From: Micromonospora rhizosphaerae
GTDB taxonomy: Bacteria; Actinomycetota; Actinomycetes; Mycobacteriales; Micromonosporaceae
Direction: 5' to 3'
DNA length: 64,000 nt
NCBI RefSeq assembly: GCF_900091465.1
Contig: NZ_FMHV01000002.1
Coordinates: 868,001-932,000, forward strand
Part shown: in pieces, positions 44,847 through 54,700 of the stretch
Position numbering within the stretch: position 1 is the stretch's first letter
Layout of the letters: every line of letters begins with the position of its first letter
Notes under the pieces: model-generated
What the model saw: the letters and a program-made list of their open reading frames with translations, nothing else
Databases searched by the model: none
What the model was told of the DNA's origin: nothing
Made by a program: the position numbers and the translations under genes

Positions 44847-45756
44847 TCAGCGGGAAGGCTCGGCCAGGACCTGGGCCAGGGCGTGCGAGGCCTGGCGGAT
44901 CATGCCTGGGTTGGTCCCAGTAGTAGGGCATGGCGATCACCGCCTGCAGCAACGCCCAGCCGCGGCCGCGCAGCCAGGACGCGTCGTCGATGTCGAGTTC
45001 GGCACGGAACCGCTGCCGGCTGTCGCCGGTGAACACGTTCCACGCCGGCTGCAGGTCGCACGCCGGATCGCCGACGTTGAGGCCACCGAAGTCGATGACC
45101 GCGGACAGGCGCCCGTCGACCACCAGCAGGTTGCCCGGCAACAGGTCCCCGTGCACCCAGACCTCCGGCCCGTCCCACGCCGGGGCCTCCAGAGACTCAC
45201 GCCATGAGCGGAGGGTGGCCTCCCCGTCGATCCGGTCGCCGAGCTGCCGCACCGACCGGCGGACGCCCTCGTCGAACTCCGCCAGCGGCCCCCCTCGCTG
45301 ACGAGGGAGGCGCGGGAAGGCGTCGGTGGTGGGGGGGATCCGCCGCAGCGCGGACACGAACCGGGCGAGATCGACGGCGGCGTGGTCCAGGTCGCGGATC
45401 GTGCCGTTGGCGTTCTCGCCGGGCAACCACTCGTACACCGACCAGTCGAAGGGGTAGCCCTCGGCGGGACGTCCCATCGCCAGGGGGACCGGGAGCGCGA
45501 GCGGGAGGTGCGGCGCGAGCCTCGGCAACCACTCCGCCTCCCGCGCTGCCTGCTTGGTGGCCCATTCGATCCGCGGCAGCCGGACGGCCAGGTGCTCACC
45601 TAGCCGGTAGATGTCGTGATCGGTCCCGTACGACGCGACCGGGCAGATCGGCAGATCGGCCCAGCGCGGGAACTGCCCGGCGGTGAGACGACGCACGAGG
45701 TCGACGTCGGTCTGGATCTCGTCGGCATGCATCTTGATTGCGCCCATTGCGGCCAT
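44847..45756 (-). pseudogene. aminoglycoside phosphotransferase-like protein, frameshifted near its C-terminus
   Basis: The family phosphorylates antibiotics or small molecules. The reading frame from 45756 shows the kinase-like fold: VHGDLLPGNLLVVDGRLSAV (Brenner-type catalytic loop) and IDFGGLNVGDPACDLQPAWN. After MPYYWD (about 44915) the frame is lost. The next frame reads TNPGMIRQASHALAQVLAEP then a stop at 44847, exactly the expected family ending. The unshifted frame instead runs on to 44704 and into the protease gene. A net frame change (2 nt lost or 1 gained) near 44914-44917 explains this. It could be a real mutation or a sequence error. Confidence 0.8.
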
Positions 45757-45846
45757 CCTCAGTCGGCCGGGCCGGCGCGGGCAACCCAGTTCTGCTGTCC
45801 GCCGACCCGTGGCACCGGCGTGACGGCGGCAGGTTAGCGTCGTTGG

Positions 45847-46827
45847 GTGACCAACGGATCCCCGCCCGTCCTGCCGGCCGAGAGCGGCATCGCCGAAGCC
45901 GCTGCCGTCCTGCGTGCCGGAGGGCTGGTCGCCTTCCCCACCGAGACGGTCTACGGATTGGGCGCGAACGCGCTCGACGCGGAGGCGGCGGCGCGGATCT
46001 TCGAGGCCAAGGCCCGGCCGACCTTCGACCCCCTGATCACCCACCTGGCCGACGCGGCCGACCTGACGGAACTGGTCGGGCCGGTGCCACCGGCGGTGGC
46101 CGCGCTGGCCGAGCGCTTCTGGCCCGGTCCGCTCACCCTGATCGTGGACCGGCCCGCGGCGATCCCGCCGATCGTCACCTCGGGGCTGGACACCATGGCG
46201 GTCCGGGTGCCGGATGAGCCGTCCGCCCGGGCGCTGATCGCCGCCGCCGGGGTGCCGGTGGCCGCTCCCAGCGCCAACCGGTTCGGGCAGCTCAGCCCCA
46301 CCCGCGCCGAGCACGTGGTGGCCGGGCTGGGCTACGCGGTCGACGTGGTGCTCGACGGCGGACCGACCCGGTGCGGCATCGAGTCGACCATCGTGGACGC
46401 CCGGGGCGACCGGCCGGTGGTGCTCCGGCTGGGCGCGCTGCCGGTGGAGGCGCTGGTCGAGGCGGTCGGGCCGGTCATCGTACGGCCGGGCAGCTCCGGG
46501 CAGCCGGTGGCGCCGGGGACGTTGGCCGCGCACTACGCCCCGCGTACCCCGTTGCGGGTGGCGGCCGATGTGGAGTCGGCGCCGGGCGACGGGGTCCGGC
46601 GGGGGCGGCTGGCGTTCCGGGAGCGGCCCACGGCGGGTGAGTGGGCGGCGGTGGAGGTGCTCTCGCCCGAGGGTGACCTGACCGTGGCGGCCGCGCGGCT
46701 CTTCGACGCCCTGCACCGGCTCGACGCGGCCGGGGTGACCGAGATCGTCGCCGAGCCGGTCCCCGACGTCGGGGTGGGGCGGGCGATCAACGATCGGTTG
46801 CGGCGGGCCGCCGCCACCTGGCACTGA
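45847..46827 (+). CDS. L-threonylcarbamoyladenylate synthase (Sua5/TsaC family)
   Basis: It makes threonylcarbamoyl-AMP for the t6A modification of ANN-decoding tRNAs. The 326-residue protein has the YrdC domain: LRAGGLVAFPTETVYGLGAN, ARIFEAKARPTFDPLITHL, RFWPGPLTLIV and VPVAAPSANRFGQLSPT. A C-terminal Sua5 domain starts after the linker SSGQPVAPGTLAAHYAPRTP. So it is the long Sua5 type rather than TsaC. It starts with GTG. Confidence 0.93.
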   Translation: MTNGSPPVLPAESGIAEAAAVLRAGGLVAFPTETVYGLGANALDAEAAARIFEAKARPTFDPLITHLADAADLTELVGPVPPAVAALAERFWPGPLTLIVDRPAAIPPIVTSGLDTMAVRVPDEPSARALIAAAGVPVAAPSANRFGQLSPTRAEHVVAGLGYAVDVVLDGGPTRCGIESTIVDARGDRPVVLRLGALPVEALVEAVGPVIVRPGSSGQPVAPGTLAAHYAPRTPLRVAADVESAPGDGVRRGRLAFRERPTAGEWAAVEVLSPEGDLTVAAARLFDALHRLDAAGVTEIVAEPVPDVGVGRAINDRLRRAAATWH

Positions 46828-46830
46828 CCG

Positions 46831-47294
46831 TCAGAGGTCCAGTTCGCCGACGACCTGGTCGCCGCTGCGTTCGCCGGTCAGTCGGAAGCCGAGTCGCCGG
46901 TAGAAGCGTTCGGGGCCGTGCTCGCCCGGCACCCAGGTGGTCGTGAGCCGCGTCCCGCCGCGGCGCCGGATCTCCTCGGCCAGTGAGGCTACGGCGAAGC
47001 GGCCGTAGCCGTGGCCCTGCTGGTCGGCGGCGATGTTCAGGCGCCAGAGTCCGGAGCGGACGTCGCCGGGGTCGTCCGCGCGCCACACGGCACGTCGAGG
47101 AAGCCCATCAGGAAGCCGACCGGGTGGTCGCCGTCGACGATCAGCCGCGGCCAGGCGACCTCGGGCTGGGCGTACGCCTCGGCGAGCGACCGGGCGACCG
47201 GCGCGACCAGCCCCTCCTGGTCGGGTCGGACCGCGATCCCGCACGCGGCCCGGACATTGTCCGGAGTGATCTTCTCGAGCCGGGGCGACGACAT
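46831..47294 (-). pseudogene. GNAT acetyltransferase, frameshifted
   Basis: The first half, from ATG 47294, reads SSPRLEKITPDNVRAACGIA, then WPRLIVDGDHPVGFLMGFLD. Near 47093-47098 the sense continues in another frame: VWRADDPGDVRSGLWRLNIA, ADQQGHGYGRFAVASLAEEI (the acetyl-CoA loop QxxGxG/A) and GPERFYRRLGFRLTGE. One base missing in a proline codon restores a normal single-domain acetyltransferase of about 154 residues. As given, the gene is broken. A sequencing error in GC-rich DNA is an alternative. Confidence 0.82.
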
Positions 47295-47352
47295 GGCGGC
47301 ACCCTAGCGACCCTCGACCGGTGAACTCGACCGCTTTACAACCAGCCCGTCC

Positions 47353-48933
47353 TCACGGCAGCTCGGCCGCGATCCGGTCGACGCCGGCGGTCAGGTCCAG
47401 GTAGCCGACGGCGCTGAGCTTGCCGTCCCGGAGCAGTTCGGTCAGCTTCTCGCGCAGCTTCTTGATCTGCTCCTCGGCCGCCTGCGGGTCGTCCTCGGCG
47501 ATCTCCTTGGCGATCGCGTCCACCTTGGCGTGCAGGTCCTTGGCCGCATCCGGGTTCAACTGGCCGGTCCCCACCTGCAACTGGATCGACAGGCGCATCG
47601 CGACGATGGGATCGGCCGGCGGGGTTGGCGAGGGCGTACGCGAGGTGGCTCGCGGGCTCGGCGCCCGGCTGGTCGAGGTGGTGGGCGAGACCGAGACCGT
47701 CGGTAGTGTCGGGGTGGCCGCCGCGACCGTGATCGGCACGGTCACCGGGCTCGGCTGTGCGGCCGTGCCGGCGGGGGCGGGTGCGACGGTGGGCTGCGCG
47801 ATCGAGGGGTGGCTGTCCGGGGCGAGCGCGGTGGTGCCGAGCGTGACCAGCGCGACGCCGAGGACGCCGGCCGCCACCAGCAGGAGGCCGCGTCGACGTC
47901 GCCGCACCGGCCGGCCTCCGGCGTCGGGATCTCCGCCCACCGGAACGATGGCGCCTGGAGCGCTCCGAGGCGCGCCGGCCGAGCCGGCACCGGCGGGCTC
48001 CGGGTCGGCTGGAGGCGGCGCGCTGGCTGGCGGCACGCCGGGTCCGACCGGCGTGTCGGCCGCCGACTCGGGGGAGGCCATCAGCGCCGCGAGACGATCG
48101 CGGACCTCCCGGGCGTCGGTCGGACGGGCCGCCGGGTCCTTGGCCAGCAGCTCCGACACCAGGGCGTCCAGTGCGCCCGGTACGTCCGGCCGGCGGTCGC
48201 GCAGCGGGGTGGGCGGGTCGTTGACGTGCTGGTGCAGGACGCTCAGCGGATCACCGGTGAACGGCGGAGCGCCGGCCAGCATGGCGTAGAGGGTGCAGCC
48301 CAGGCCGTACAGGTCGGTGCGCGAGTCGACCGGCTTGCCGAGCGCCTGCTCCGGCGCCATGTAGGAGCTGGTGCCCAGCTTGGTCGCCGGACCGGTGAGG
48401 GTGTTGTGCCCAGCGGTCTGCGACAGGCGGGCGATGCCGAAGTCGCAGATCTTCACCGTGCCGGACGGGGTGACGATCAGATTCCCCGGCTTCACGTCCC
48501 GGTGGACCACCCCGGCCGCGTGCGCCGCGGCGATCCCCTCGCACACCTGCATGGCGATCGACATGGCCTGCTCGACGGGGAGCGGACCGTCGGCGAGCAG
48601 CGCCGACACGGTCCGTCCCGCCACGAGTTCCATCACCAGATAGGAGCTGTCCTCCTCGGTGCCGAAGTCGTACACCGCGACGATGTGGGGGTGGGTCAGT
48701 CGCGCCGCGGCACGGGCCTCGCGGTCGAACCGTTCGGCGGCCATCGGCTCCTCGAGGCCGGCCGCGGAGAGCACCTTGATCGCCACCGGCCGGTCCAGTC
48801 GCAGGTCGCGGCCGCGCCACACATCGCCCATGCCGCCCCTGCCGAGCAGTTCCTCGAACTGGTAGCGGCCATTCAGCGCGACCTCGGTTTTTCCAGCCGT
48901 GGTCGCCGCTACCCCAGGCTCCCTGTCGACCAT
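47353..48933 (-). CDS. PknB-type Ser/Thr protein kinase
   Basis: This transmembrane signalling kinase has 526 residues. The kinase domain begins at about residue 24: glycine loop LLGRGGMGDVWRG, Lys53 in VAIKVL, HRDVKPGN (144-151), DFG (164-166) and the activation loop NTLTGPATKLGTSSYMAPEQ. After about 290 comes a Pro/Ala-rich linker and one membrane span (GLLLVAAGVLGVALVTLG). An extracellular Thr/Pro/Ser-rich stalk then ends in a helical domain (QLQVGTGQLNPDAAKDLHAK). There are no PASTA repeats, so its ligand differs from PknB's. Confidence 0.94.
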   Translation of the reverse strand: MVDREPGVAATTAGKTEVALNGRYQFEELLGRGGMGDVWRGRDLRLDRPVAIKVLSAAGLEEPMAAERFDREARAAARLTHPHIVAVYDFGTEEDSSYLVMELVAGRTVSALLADGPLPVEQAMSIAMQVCEGIAAAHAAGVVHRDVKPGNLIVTPSGTVKICDFGIARLSQTAGHNTLTGPATKLGTSSYMAPEQALGKPVDSRTDLYGLGCTLYAMLAGAPPFTGDPLSVLHQHVNDPPTPLRDRRPDVPGALDALVSELLAKDPAARPTDAREVRDRLAALMASPESAADTPVGPGVPPASAPPPADPEPAGAGSAGAPRSAPGAIVPVGGDPDAGGRPVRRRRRGLLLVAAGVLGVALVTLGTTALAPDSHPSIAQPTVAPAPAGTAAQPSPVTVPITVAAATPTLPTVSVSPTTSTSRAPSPRATSRTPSPTPPADPIVAMRLSIQLQVGTGQLNPDAAKDLHAKVDAIAKEIAEDDPQAAEEQIKKLREKLTELLRDGKLSAVGYLDLTAGVDRIAAELP

Positions 48934-48992
48934 CCCCCCAAGCTAGTGCGACTTCCCGGACGGTAGCGGGAAGCGCACGGCGCGTCGAGCGG

Positions 48993-49286
48993 TCACCTCA
49001 TCTGCCGGAGGGCGACCTCCAGGTTGACGAAGCGCGGCTCGCCCTTGGCCAACCGGCGCATCCGATCGGCGTACGAGCCGGTCTCGGGCTGGGCGCTGTG
49101 CGCCATCGCCTGCTCGTAGCTGTCGAACTCGGCGACCATGACGAAGTGTCCGGGCCGCTCCCGGTCCTCGGCGACGGTCATCCGTGCCGGGGCGTTGGCG
49201 AACTGCTGCTGTCCCCACTCCTCGCTGAGTGCCCGCACCTCGGCCGGGCGGTCCGTCTCGTACTCGATGACCTGGACGAAGGCCAC
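48993..49286 (-). CDS. small ABM-like (dimeric alpha/beta barrel) protein
   Basis: The GTG at 49286, with a GGAGG site, gives 97 residues: AFVQVIEYETDRPAEVRALS, FANAPARMTVAEDRERPGHF, VMVAEFDSYEQAMAHSAQPE. This resembles antibiotic-biosynthesis-monooxygenase-like or EthD-like small barrel proteins. No catalytic residues can be named. It is divergent from the CBS gene with 111 bp between, and a longer frame upstream is an antisense artefact. Confidence 0.68.
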   Translation of the reverse strand: MAFVQVIEYETDRPAEVRALSEEWGQQQFANAPARMTVAEDRERPGHFVMVAEFDSYEQAMAHSAQPETGSYADRMRRLAKGEPRFVNLEVALRQMR

Positions 49287-49397
49287 GTCGATCACCTCCG
49301 CCGGCTGCGTTCCCGCCAGGTGGCCGGTCATGTGTCGGCATGCCTGGTCCCCGGCGGGGTAGGAGAACACGCAACAACCCCCCGAAAGTGAGGTGTC

Positions 49398-49823
49398 ATG
49401 CCAATGCCGACCGCACGCGAAATCATGACCAGTGACGTGACCTGTGTCCGGGAGCAGGATGACCTCAAGGTGGCGGCCCGGCGGATGGCCGAGCTCGGCG
49501 TCGGCTCGCTGCCGATCTGCGGCGACGACAACCGGCTCAAGGGCATGCTGACCGACCGCGACATCGTGGTGAAGGTGCTCGCCGTGGGCCGCGACCCGGG
49601 CAGCGTGACCGCGGGTGAGCTGGCCCAGGGTGAGGCGGTGACCATCGGCGCGGACGACGACGCGGCCGAGATCCTCCGGACCATGGGTAAGCACAAGGTA
49701 CGCCGGCTGCCGGTGATCGACGGGCATCAGCTCGTCGGGATCGTCGCCGTCGCCGACGTGGCCCGCTCGCTGCCCGAGCGCCCGGTCGGCGACCTCATCG
49801 AGGCCATCTCCGAGCGGGGCTGA
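49398..49823 (+). CDS. CBS-domain pair protein
   Basis: This 141-residue protein contains two CBS repeats: PTAREIMTSDVTCVREQDDL, GSLPICGDDNRLKGMLTDRD and VTAGELAQGEAVTIGADDDA, RRLPVIDGHQLVGIVAVADV. CBS pairs bind adenosyl ligands and act as energy sensors. A paralogue lies at 58792-59211. An AGTGAGGTGTC stretch upstream may include the ribosome site. Stand-alone CBS proteins of this sort are often stress induced in actinobacteria; its partner is unknown. Confidence 0.9.
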   Translation: MPMPTAREIMTSDVTCVREQDDLKVAARRMAELGVGSLPICGDDNRLKGMLTDRDIVVKVLAVGRDPGSVTAGELAQGEAVTIGADDDAAEILRTMGKHKVRRLPVIDGHQLVGIVAVADVARSLPERPVGDLIEAISERG

Positions 49824-49899
49824 AGCCCGCCTCGACCGATCGCCGGCCCCCGCGCCGGGAGGCGGCGATCGCCGTACGCGGGCGTCAGGGTGCCGGCGA

Positions 49900-52800
49900 T
49901 CAGCGGTCCGACGGCCCCTCGCCGTCGGCGGTCATGGGCCGGACCCCGCGCTGCGGAAGGCGGTCGACCAGGCGGGTCAGCGCGCCGTTGGCGAAGGTGG
50001 CGCCGAGTGCCGAGCCGGCGGCGATGCTCCAGCCCACCGGGCCGAGCGGGGTGCAGCCGAAGAACTGGCTGACGCCCGGCGTCTGGACCACGGCGACCAG
50101 CACGCCGATCGAGGCGGCGGTGGAGGCGAGCACGGTGGGGCTGGTCCCACCGGCCAGCACGGTCTGTCCCAGCTGCGTGCCGACCAGGGAGGCGAGCGCG
50201 ACCGTGCCGGCCCGTTGACGTCGCCCGGTCCACCGGGCCAGCGTCCAACCGGCGGTCGCGCCCAGCGTGGTGGAGGCGGCCCGCAACCCGATCTCGCGGG
50301 TCATGGTCTCGCCGAGTGACCTGTCCGGCCCCTCTCGGAGCAAGTGGTCGGCCCCGTCCGCAGCGGGCGGCCGGACCGCGATGGCCAGCGCCGGCGCCAG
50401 GTCGGTGAGCAGGTTGACCAGGAGCAACTGCCGCCCGGTCAGCGCGGAGCGGCCGGTGGCCCCGGCGGTAAGCACGCTGAACGCGATCTCGCCCAGGTTG
50501 CCGCCGACCAGGATGCTCAGCGCGTGGCGTACCGACGACCACATCGCGCGCCCCTCGACCAGGGTGGCGATGATGGTCTCCAGCCGGTCGTCGGTGACCA
50601 CCAGGTCGGCGGCGGCGCGGGCGGCCGGGGTGCCGCGCTGGCCGAGGGCGATGCCCACGTCGGCCAGCCGGATCGCCGGCGCGTCGTTGGAGCCGTCCCC
50701 GGTCATCGCCACCGTCCGGCCGCGCTTCTGCAACGCCTGGATGAGGCGCACCTTGTGGGCCGGGGTGCAGCGGGCGACCACGTCGGTCCGGGCCAGCCGC
50801 TCGCCCAGGGCGTCGTCGTCGAGCCGGTCGAGGTCGGTCGCGGTGACCACCCGTTGGCCACCGTCGTCCGGGCTGATGACCGCCGCGATCGCCTCGGCGG
50901 TGGCCGGGTGGTCACCGGTGATCATGATGGTGTGCACGCCGGCCTGTCGGATCCGCCGGACGGCCGGCGCGGCGCTCTCCCGTACCCCGTCGGCGAGCGC
51001 CAGGAAGCCGACGAAGATCAGCCCCCGGACCTCCTCGTCGGTCACCGTCGGCGTGCCCACTGTGCACTCCGCGACGGCGAGGATCCGGTGCCCGGCCCGA
51101 GCCCGCTCGGCGAGCATCCCGTGCAGCGCGGCCCGACCCGCCTCGTCCAGCGGCTCGTCGCCCTCGCCGGTGCGCCAGGCCGCGCACCGGGGCAGCACCG
51201 TCTCCGGCGCTCCCTTCACGCTGAGCAGCAGCCCGTCCCGGGTCCGCCCGACGGTGGCGTGGTAGCCGCGGGAGGGCTCGAACGGTAGCCCACCCACCGG
51301 CTCCCAGCCCGGCGCGCCGGTCTGCTCCACCTCCCCCGCCGCTTCCGCGCCCCGCCGGACCGCCCGGTCGGTGTGCTGGGGCAGCTCGTCCGGGTCGGCC
51401 GCCGCCGGGGTGGCCCGCAGTGCGGTGGCCAGGGTCAGCCGCAACCTGTCGTCGAGCCGGTCCGGCGCGGCGTACCGGGCGCCGGCGGCGTCGCCCACCC
51501 CGGCCAGCCGCAGCTGCCCCACGGTCAGGGTGCCGGTCTTGTCGAAGCAGAGCACGTCCACCCGACCGAGCGCCTCGATCGTCCGTGGGTTGCGGACCAG
51601 GGCGCCGTGCTCGGCCAGCCGGCGGGCGGCGGCCAGTTGCGCCGCGCTGACCAGGAACGGCAACCCCTCCGGCACCGACGCGACGGCCAGGTTCGCGGCG
51701 GTCGCGGCCGTCGCCGCCAGGGGTACGCCCCGGAGCAGCCCGGCCCCGGCCACCGCGACCGCCGATCCGGCCGCCAGCGGTACGGCCGCGTTGGTCAGCC
51801 GGCTCAGCCGGGCCTCCACCCCGCTGGGCGGGGGCGCCTGGCGGGCCATGGCGAGGCTCCGGCCGGCCTCGGTCTCCTCGCCGGTCGCCACCACCACGGC
51901 GGTGCCGCGTCCGGCGGCCACGGTCGTCCCGTCGTACAGCATGGAGTGGCGGTCCGCGACGGCGGTGGCCACCACCGGCTCGTTCGTCTTGCCCACCGGC
52001 AGGGACTCCCCGGTCAGCGACGACTCGTCGGCCTCCAGCCCGTCCGAGGTCAGCACCCGGCAGTCGGCCGGGACGGCGTCGCCGGGCCCGAGGGCGACCA
52101 CGTCCCCCGGCACCAGTTCCTCCGCCGCGACCGCCCGCTCGGCGCCGTCCCGGAGCACCCGCGCGGTCACCGCCGCGCGGGACAACAGCTCCGCCAGCGA
52201 GCGCTCGGTGTTGCGCTGGTGCACCGCGCCGATCAGCGCCGACCCGCCCACCACGCCGCCGACGAGGGCGGCGTCGACCAGCGAGCCGAACGCGGCGGAG
52301 AGCACCGCCCCGGCGGTGAGCACCGGGGTGAGCGGGTTGGACAGCTCGTCGACGAAGGCGCGGAGCAGCCCGTGCGGGCCGGGCGCCGCCCCGGTGGCCG
52401 CGCCGCGCCGGCGGGCCGCCTCGCTGTCGGTGAGTCCTGCCGGGCCGGTGTTGAGCTGGCGAAGGACGGTCTCCACCGGCATCAGGTGCCAGGCGCTGAG
52501 CGTCGGCACCGGCGACCGGGTCCGGTCCGGCAGCCGGCGGGCGCGCCACACGCCGTGCCCGAAGGCCAGCGCGGCGGCGCCGTTCACCGCGCTCAGGGTC
52601 CGGCCCGGAAGCTGCCGCGGGTCGGCGGTGAGGGCGGCCAGCGCGCCGAGACCGGTGCCGGCCATGGCGATGCGGATGTTCTGCTGGGTCATCCGGCGGG
52701 CCACGCCGGTCGCCTCGATCAGCAGCGCCGGGATCCGCAGGTCGGTGCCGACCAGCAGGTGGGCGCCCCATGGGGGGAGGTCCTCCGGACCGGCCACGCC

Positions 52801-54477
52801 CAGGCCGCAGTCGGCGATGCTGAGCGCCGAGCGCTCGCCGGAGACCAGCATCACCACCGCGCCGTTGCGCTGCAGGCCGCGTACCGACTCGGTGAGCTGC
52901 GGGCCGCCGGGGACGACGGCGTCGGCGTAGCCGTACCGGCCGTCGTCGTCGCCGGCCACGACCAGCCGCAGTCCCGCCTGCCGGGCCGCGGTCGGTAGGG
53001 CGTCGACGCCGGGCGCGGGCTCCGGCTCCACCCGCAGTACCGCGGCGAGGGTGTCGCCGTGCGCCAAGCCGAGCAGCATGCCGCCGGCGTCCCGGAGCCG
53101 GCGGCTGTCCGGGGTGTCCCCGGGATCGTCGGCGTCGATCCGGTCCAGCGGCCCGAGTCGCCAGCCGTCGGCCTGGTGGAACCGGTCGGGGGCGTCCGGG
53201 TCGAAGAGCGCGAACGCCCGGGCGGCGACCTGGCTGGTGTCCGCGCCCGGCAGCGGCGCCAGGTCCGCGAGCACGCCCCGGTCCGAGCCGAGGACCGCCC
53301 CGTCCAGCACCACCGTGTCGATCCAGTCGAGTCGCCGCAGCACGCTACGGTCCATCGCGACCACCCCGCGCTGGGCCAGCATCCGGCCGAGCTGCGCGGC
53401 GTACCCCTCGCGGCCGCCCCCCGGCGCCTTCGGCAGCGAGGAGAGGGCCAGCGCGGCCGCCCGCTTCGGGCCGACCACCGGCGCCGCGGCGGCACCCGCC
53501 GCCGCGCCGACCGGGAGCGCCCGCTGCACGTACCGCTCGGCCGGGCCGTCCGGCGGCGGGCACGGGCGTTCGGCGGTGGGCACCCGGGCGACGGCGCGCT
53601 CCGGGTCGCCGGTCAGCCTCGGCTCGGCCTTCGTCCAGGCGGAGAGTTGGGCGCGGGCCTCACCCCACTGCACCAGCCGCTGCGTGCCGTCGAGCACGAT
53701 CCCGGTCCAGCCCCCGGTCAGGCCCTGCACGACCGCCTGGGCGAGCGGGAAGAGCAGGTCGGCGCGCGGGTCGGCGCGCACGCCCCGGTCGGCCAGGGCG
53801 TGCAGCTTCGGGTGCAGGTCGATCGCGGCGAGAAACCCGGCGACCTCGGCGGGCACCGGGGTGAACGGCAGGATCCGGGTGGCGGCGGAGATGGTCAGGC
53901 CGAGGGCGTCGGAGGCCAGCGCGCCGAGGGTGCGCGGCGTGCGCGGCCCCTCCTCGGGCGGGTGCGGCGGGGGGATCTCCGGGTCCGGTTCGTACGGGCA
54001 GACCCGCTCGGTCCGGGCCACCGTGGCGATCAGGTTCCGCAGCCTGGGCTTCGGCTCCTCGACCGCGACCACGACCCGGCCGGAGGGGGCGTTCACCCGG
54101 GCCCAGGCCACCCCGGGCACCCGCTCCAGCGCCTGCTCGACCTGCCGGGCCAACCGGTCCCCGCCGTCCTGGCAGACGCCGTGCACCTCGATGTGGTGCC
54201 GCCCGTCCCGCGACCAGACCCGGCGGCTGGTCAGCCCGGCGGCCCGGGCCACCCGGGTCGCGGCGGAGCCGAGGCCGCGGGCCGTGTCCGCGACCGGTGC
54301 CGGTACGGCGGCGCCGGCGGTCCGGGCCGCCTGCCCGACGGTGCGCGGCACGGCGGCGCCGGCGGTCCGGGCGGCGTCCGGCAGCAGCGCGGCGACGGAC
54401 CGGGCCGCGTGCGCGACCGTGTCCGGCACGCCGACCGGCGGCCGGAGGCGGCCGGCGACCCGACCCAGCGAGGTCAT
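49900..54477 (-). CDS. giant CtpI-like P-type ATPase
   Basis: This cation-transporting P-type ATPase has about 1525 residues, nearly twice the usual length. I chose ATG 54477 (MTSLGRVAGRLRPP); the frame to 54810 runs over the divergent gene's promoter. An HMA-like domain is at about residues 92-140. A first half resembles a P-type ATPase but lacks the DKTGT phosphorylation motif (LDGAVLGSDRG in its place). The second half is complete: SSLTGESLPVGK, CFDKTGTLTVGQL (near 977), MITGDHPATAEA and MTGDGSNDAPAIRLADVGIAL. This layout matches mycobacterial CtpI. Transported ion is unknown. Confidence 0.9.
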   Translation of the reverse strand: MTSLGRVAGRLRPPVGVPDTVAHAARSVAALLPDAARTAGAAVPRTVGQAARTAGAAVPAPVADTARGLGSAATRVARAAGLTSRRVWSRDGRHHIEVHGVCQDGGDRLARQVEQALERVPGVAWARVNAPSGRVVVAVEEPKPRLRNLIATVARTERVCPYEPDPEIPPPHPPEEGPRTPRTLGALASDALGLTISAATRILPFTPVPAEVAGFLAAIDLHPKLHALADRGVRADPRADLLFPLAQAVVQGLTGGWTGIVLDGTQRLVQWGEARAQLSAWTKAEPRLTGDPERAVARVPTAERPCPPPDGPAERYVQRALPVGAAAGAAAAPVVGPKRAAALALSSLPKAPGGGREGYAAQLGRMLAQRGVVAMDRSVLRRLDWIDTVVLDGAVLGSDRGVLADLAPLPGADTSQVAARAFALFDPDAPDRFHQADGWRLGPLDRIDADDPGDTPDSRRLRDAGGMLLGLAHGDTLAAVLRVEPEPAPGVDALPTAARQAGLRLVVAGDDDGRYGYADAVVPGGPQLTESVRGLQRNGAVVMLVSGERSALSIADCGLGVAGPEDLPPWGAHLLVGTDLRIPALLIEATGVARRMTQQNIRIAMAGTGLGALAALTADPRQLPGRTLSAVNGAAALAFGHGVWRARRLPDRTRSPVPTLSAWHLMPVETVLRQLNTGPAGLTDSEAARRRGAATGAAPGPHGLLRAFVDELSNPLTPVLTAGAVLSAAFGSLVDAALVGGVVGGSALIGAVHQRNTERSLAELLSRAAVTARVLRDGAERAVAAEELVPGDVVALGPGDAVPADCRVLTSDGLEADESSLTGESLPVGKTNEPVVATAVADRHSMLYDGTTVAAGRGTAVVVATGEETEAGRSLAMARQAPPPSGVEARLSRLTNAAVPLAAGSAVAVAGAGLLRGVPLAATAATAANLAVASVPEGLPFLVSAAQLAAARRLAEHGALVRNPRTIEALGRVDVLCFDKTGTLTVGQLRLAGVGDAAGARYAAPDRLDDRLRLTLATALRATPAAADPDELPQHTDRAVRRGAEAAGEVEQTGAPGWEPVGGLPFEPSRGYHATVGRTRDGLLLSVKGAPETVLPRCAAWRTGEGDEPLDEAGRAALHGMLAERARAGHRILAVAECTVGTPTVTDEEVRGLIFVGFLALADGVRESAAPAVRRIRQAGVHTIMITGDHPATAEAIAAVISPDDGGQRVVTATDLDRLDDDALGERLARTDVVARCTPAHKVRLIQALQKRGRTVAMTGDGSNDAPAIRLADVGIALGQRGTPAARAAADLVVTDDRLETIIATLVEGRAMWSSVRHALSILVGGNLGEIAFSVLTAGATGRSALTGRQLLLVNLLTDLAPALAIAVRPPAADGADHLLREGPDRSLGETMTREIGLRAASTTLGATAGWTLARWTGRRQRAGTVALASLVGTQLGQTVLAGGTSPTVLASTAASIGVLVAVVQTPGVSQFFGCTPLGPVGWSIAAGSALGATFANGALTRLVDRLPQRGVRPMTADGEGPSDR

Positions 54478-54700
54478 CGAGGGGTACGGCCGAACCGCCG
54501 GCCACGCTCCCCGGTGCCGTCGCCGCCGCGCCGCCCGTACGCCATCTCGCCTCCCGCGCCTCGTCCCGACGGCTTGGCTTCCCGCCGGCGAGTCCGTTAT
54601 GCCCGCTGAGCGGGGGAAGTTTCCCGTGCTGGCCGGGTGCATGGACCGGGTCGAGGGTGGAATGCCGCTGACGTAGCTGCCGGAACCAGGGGAGGCCGGG

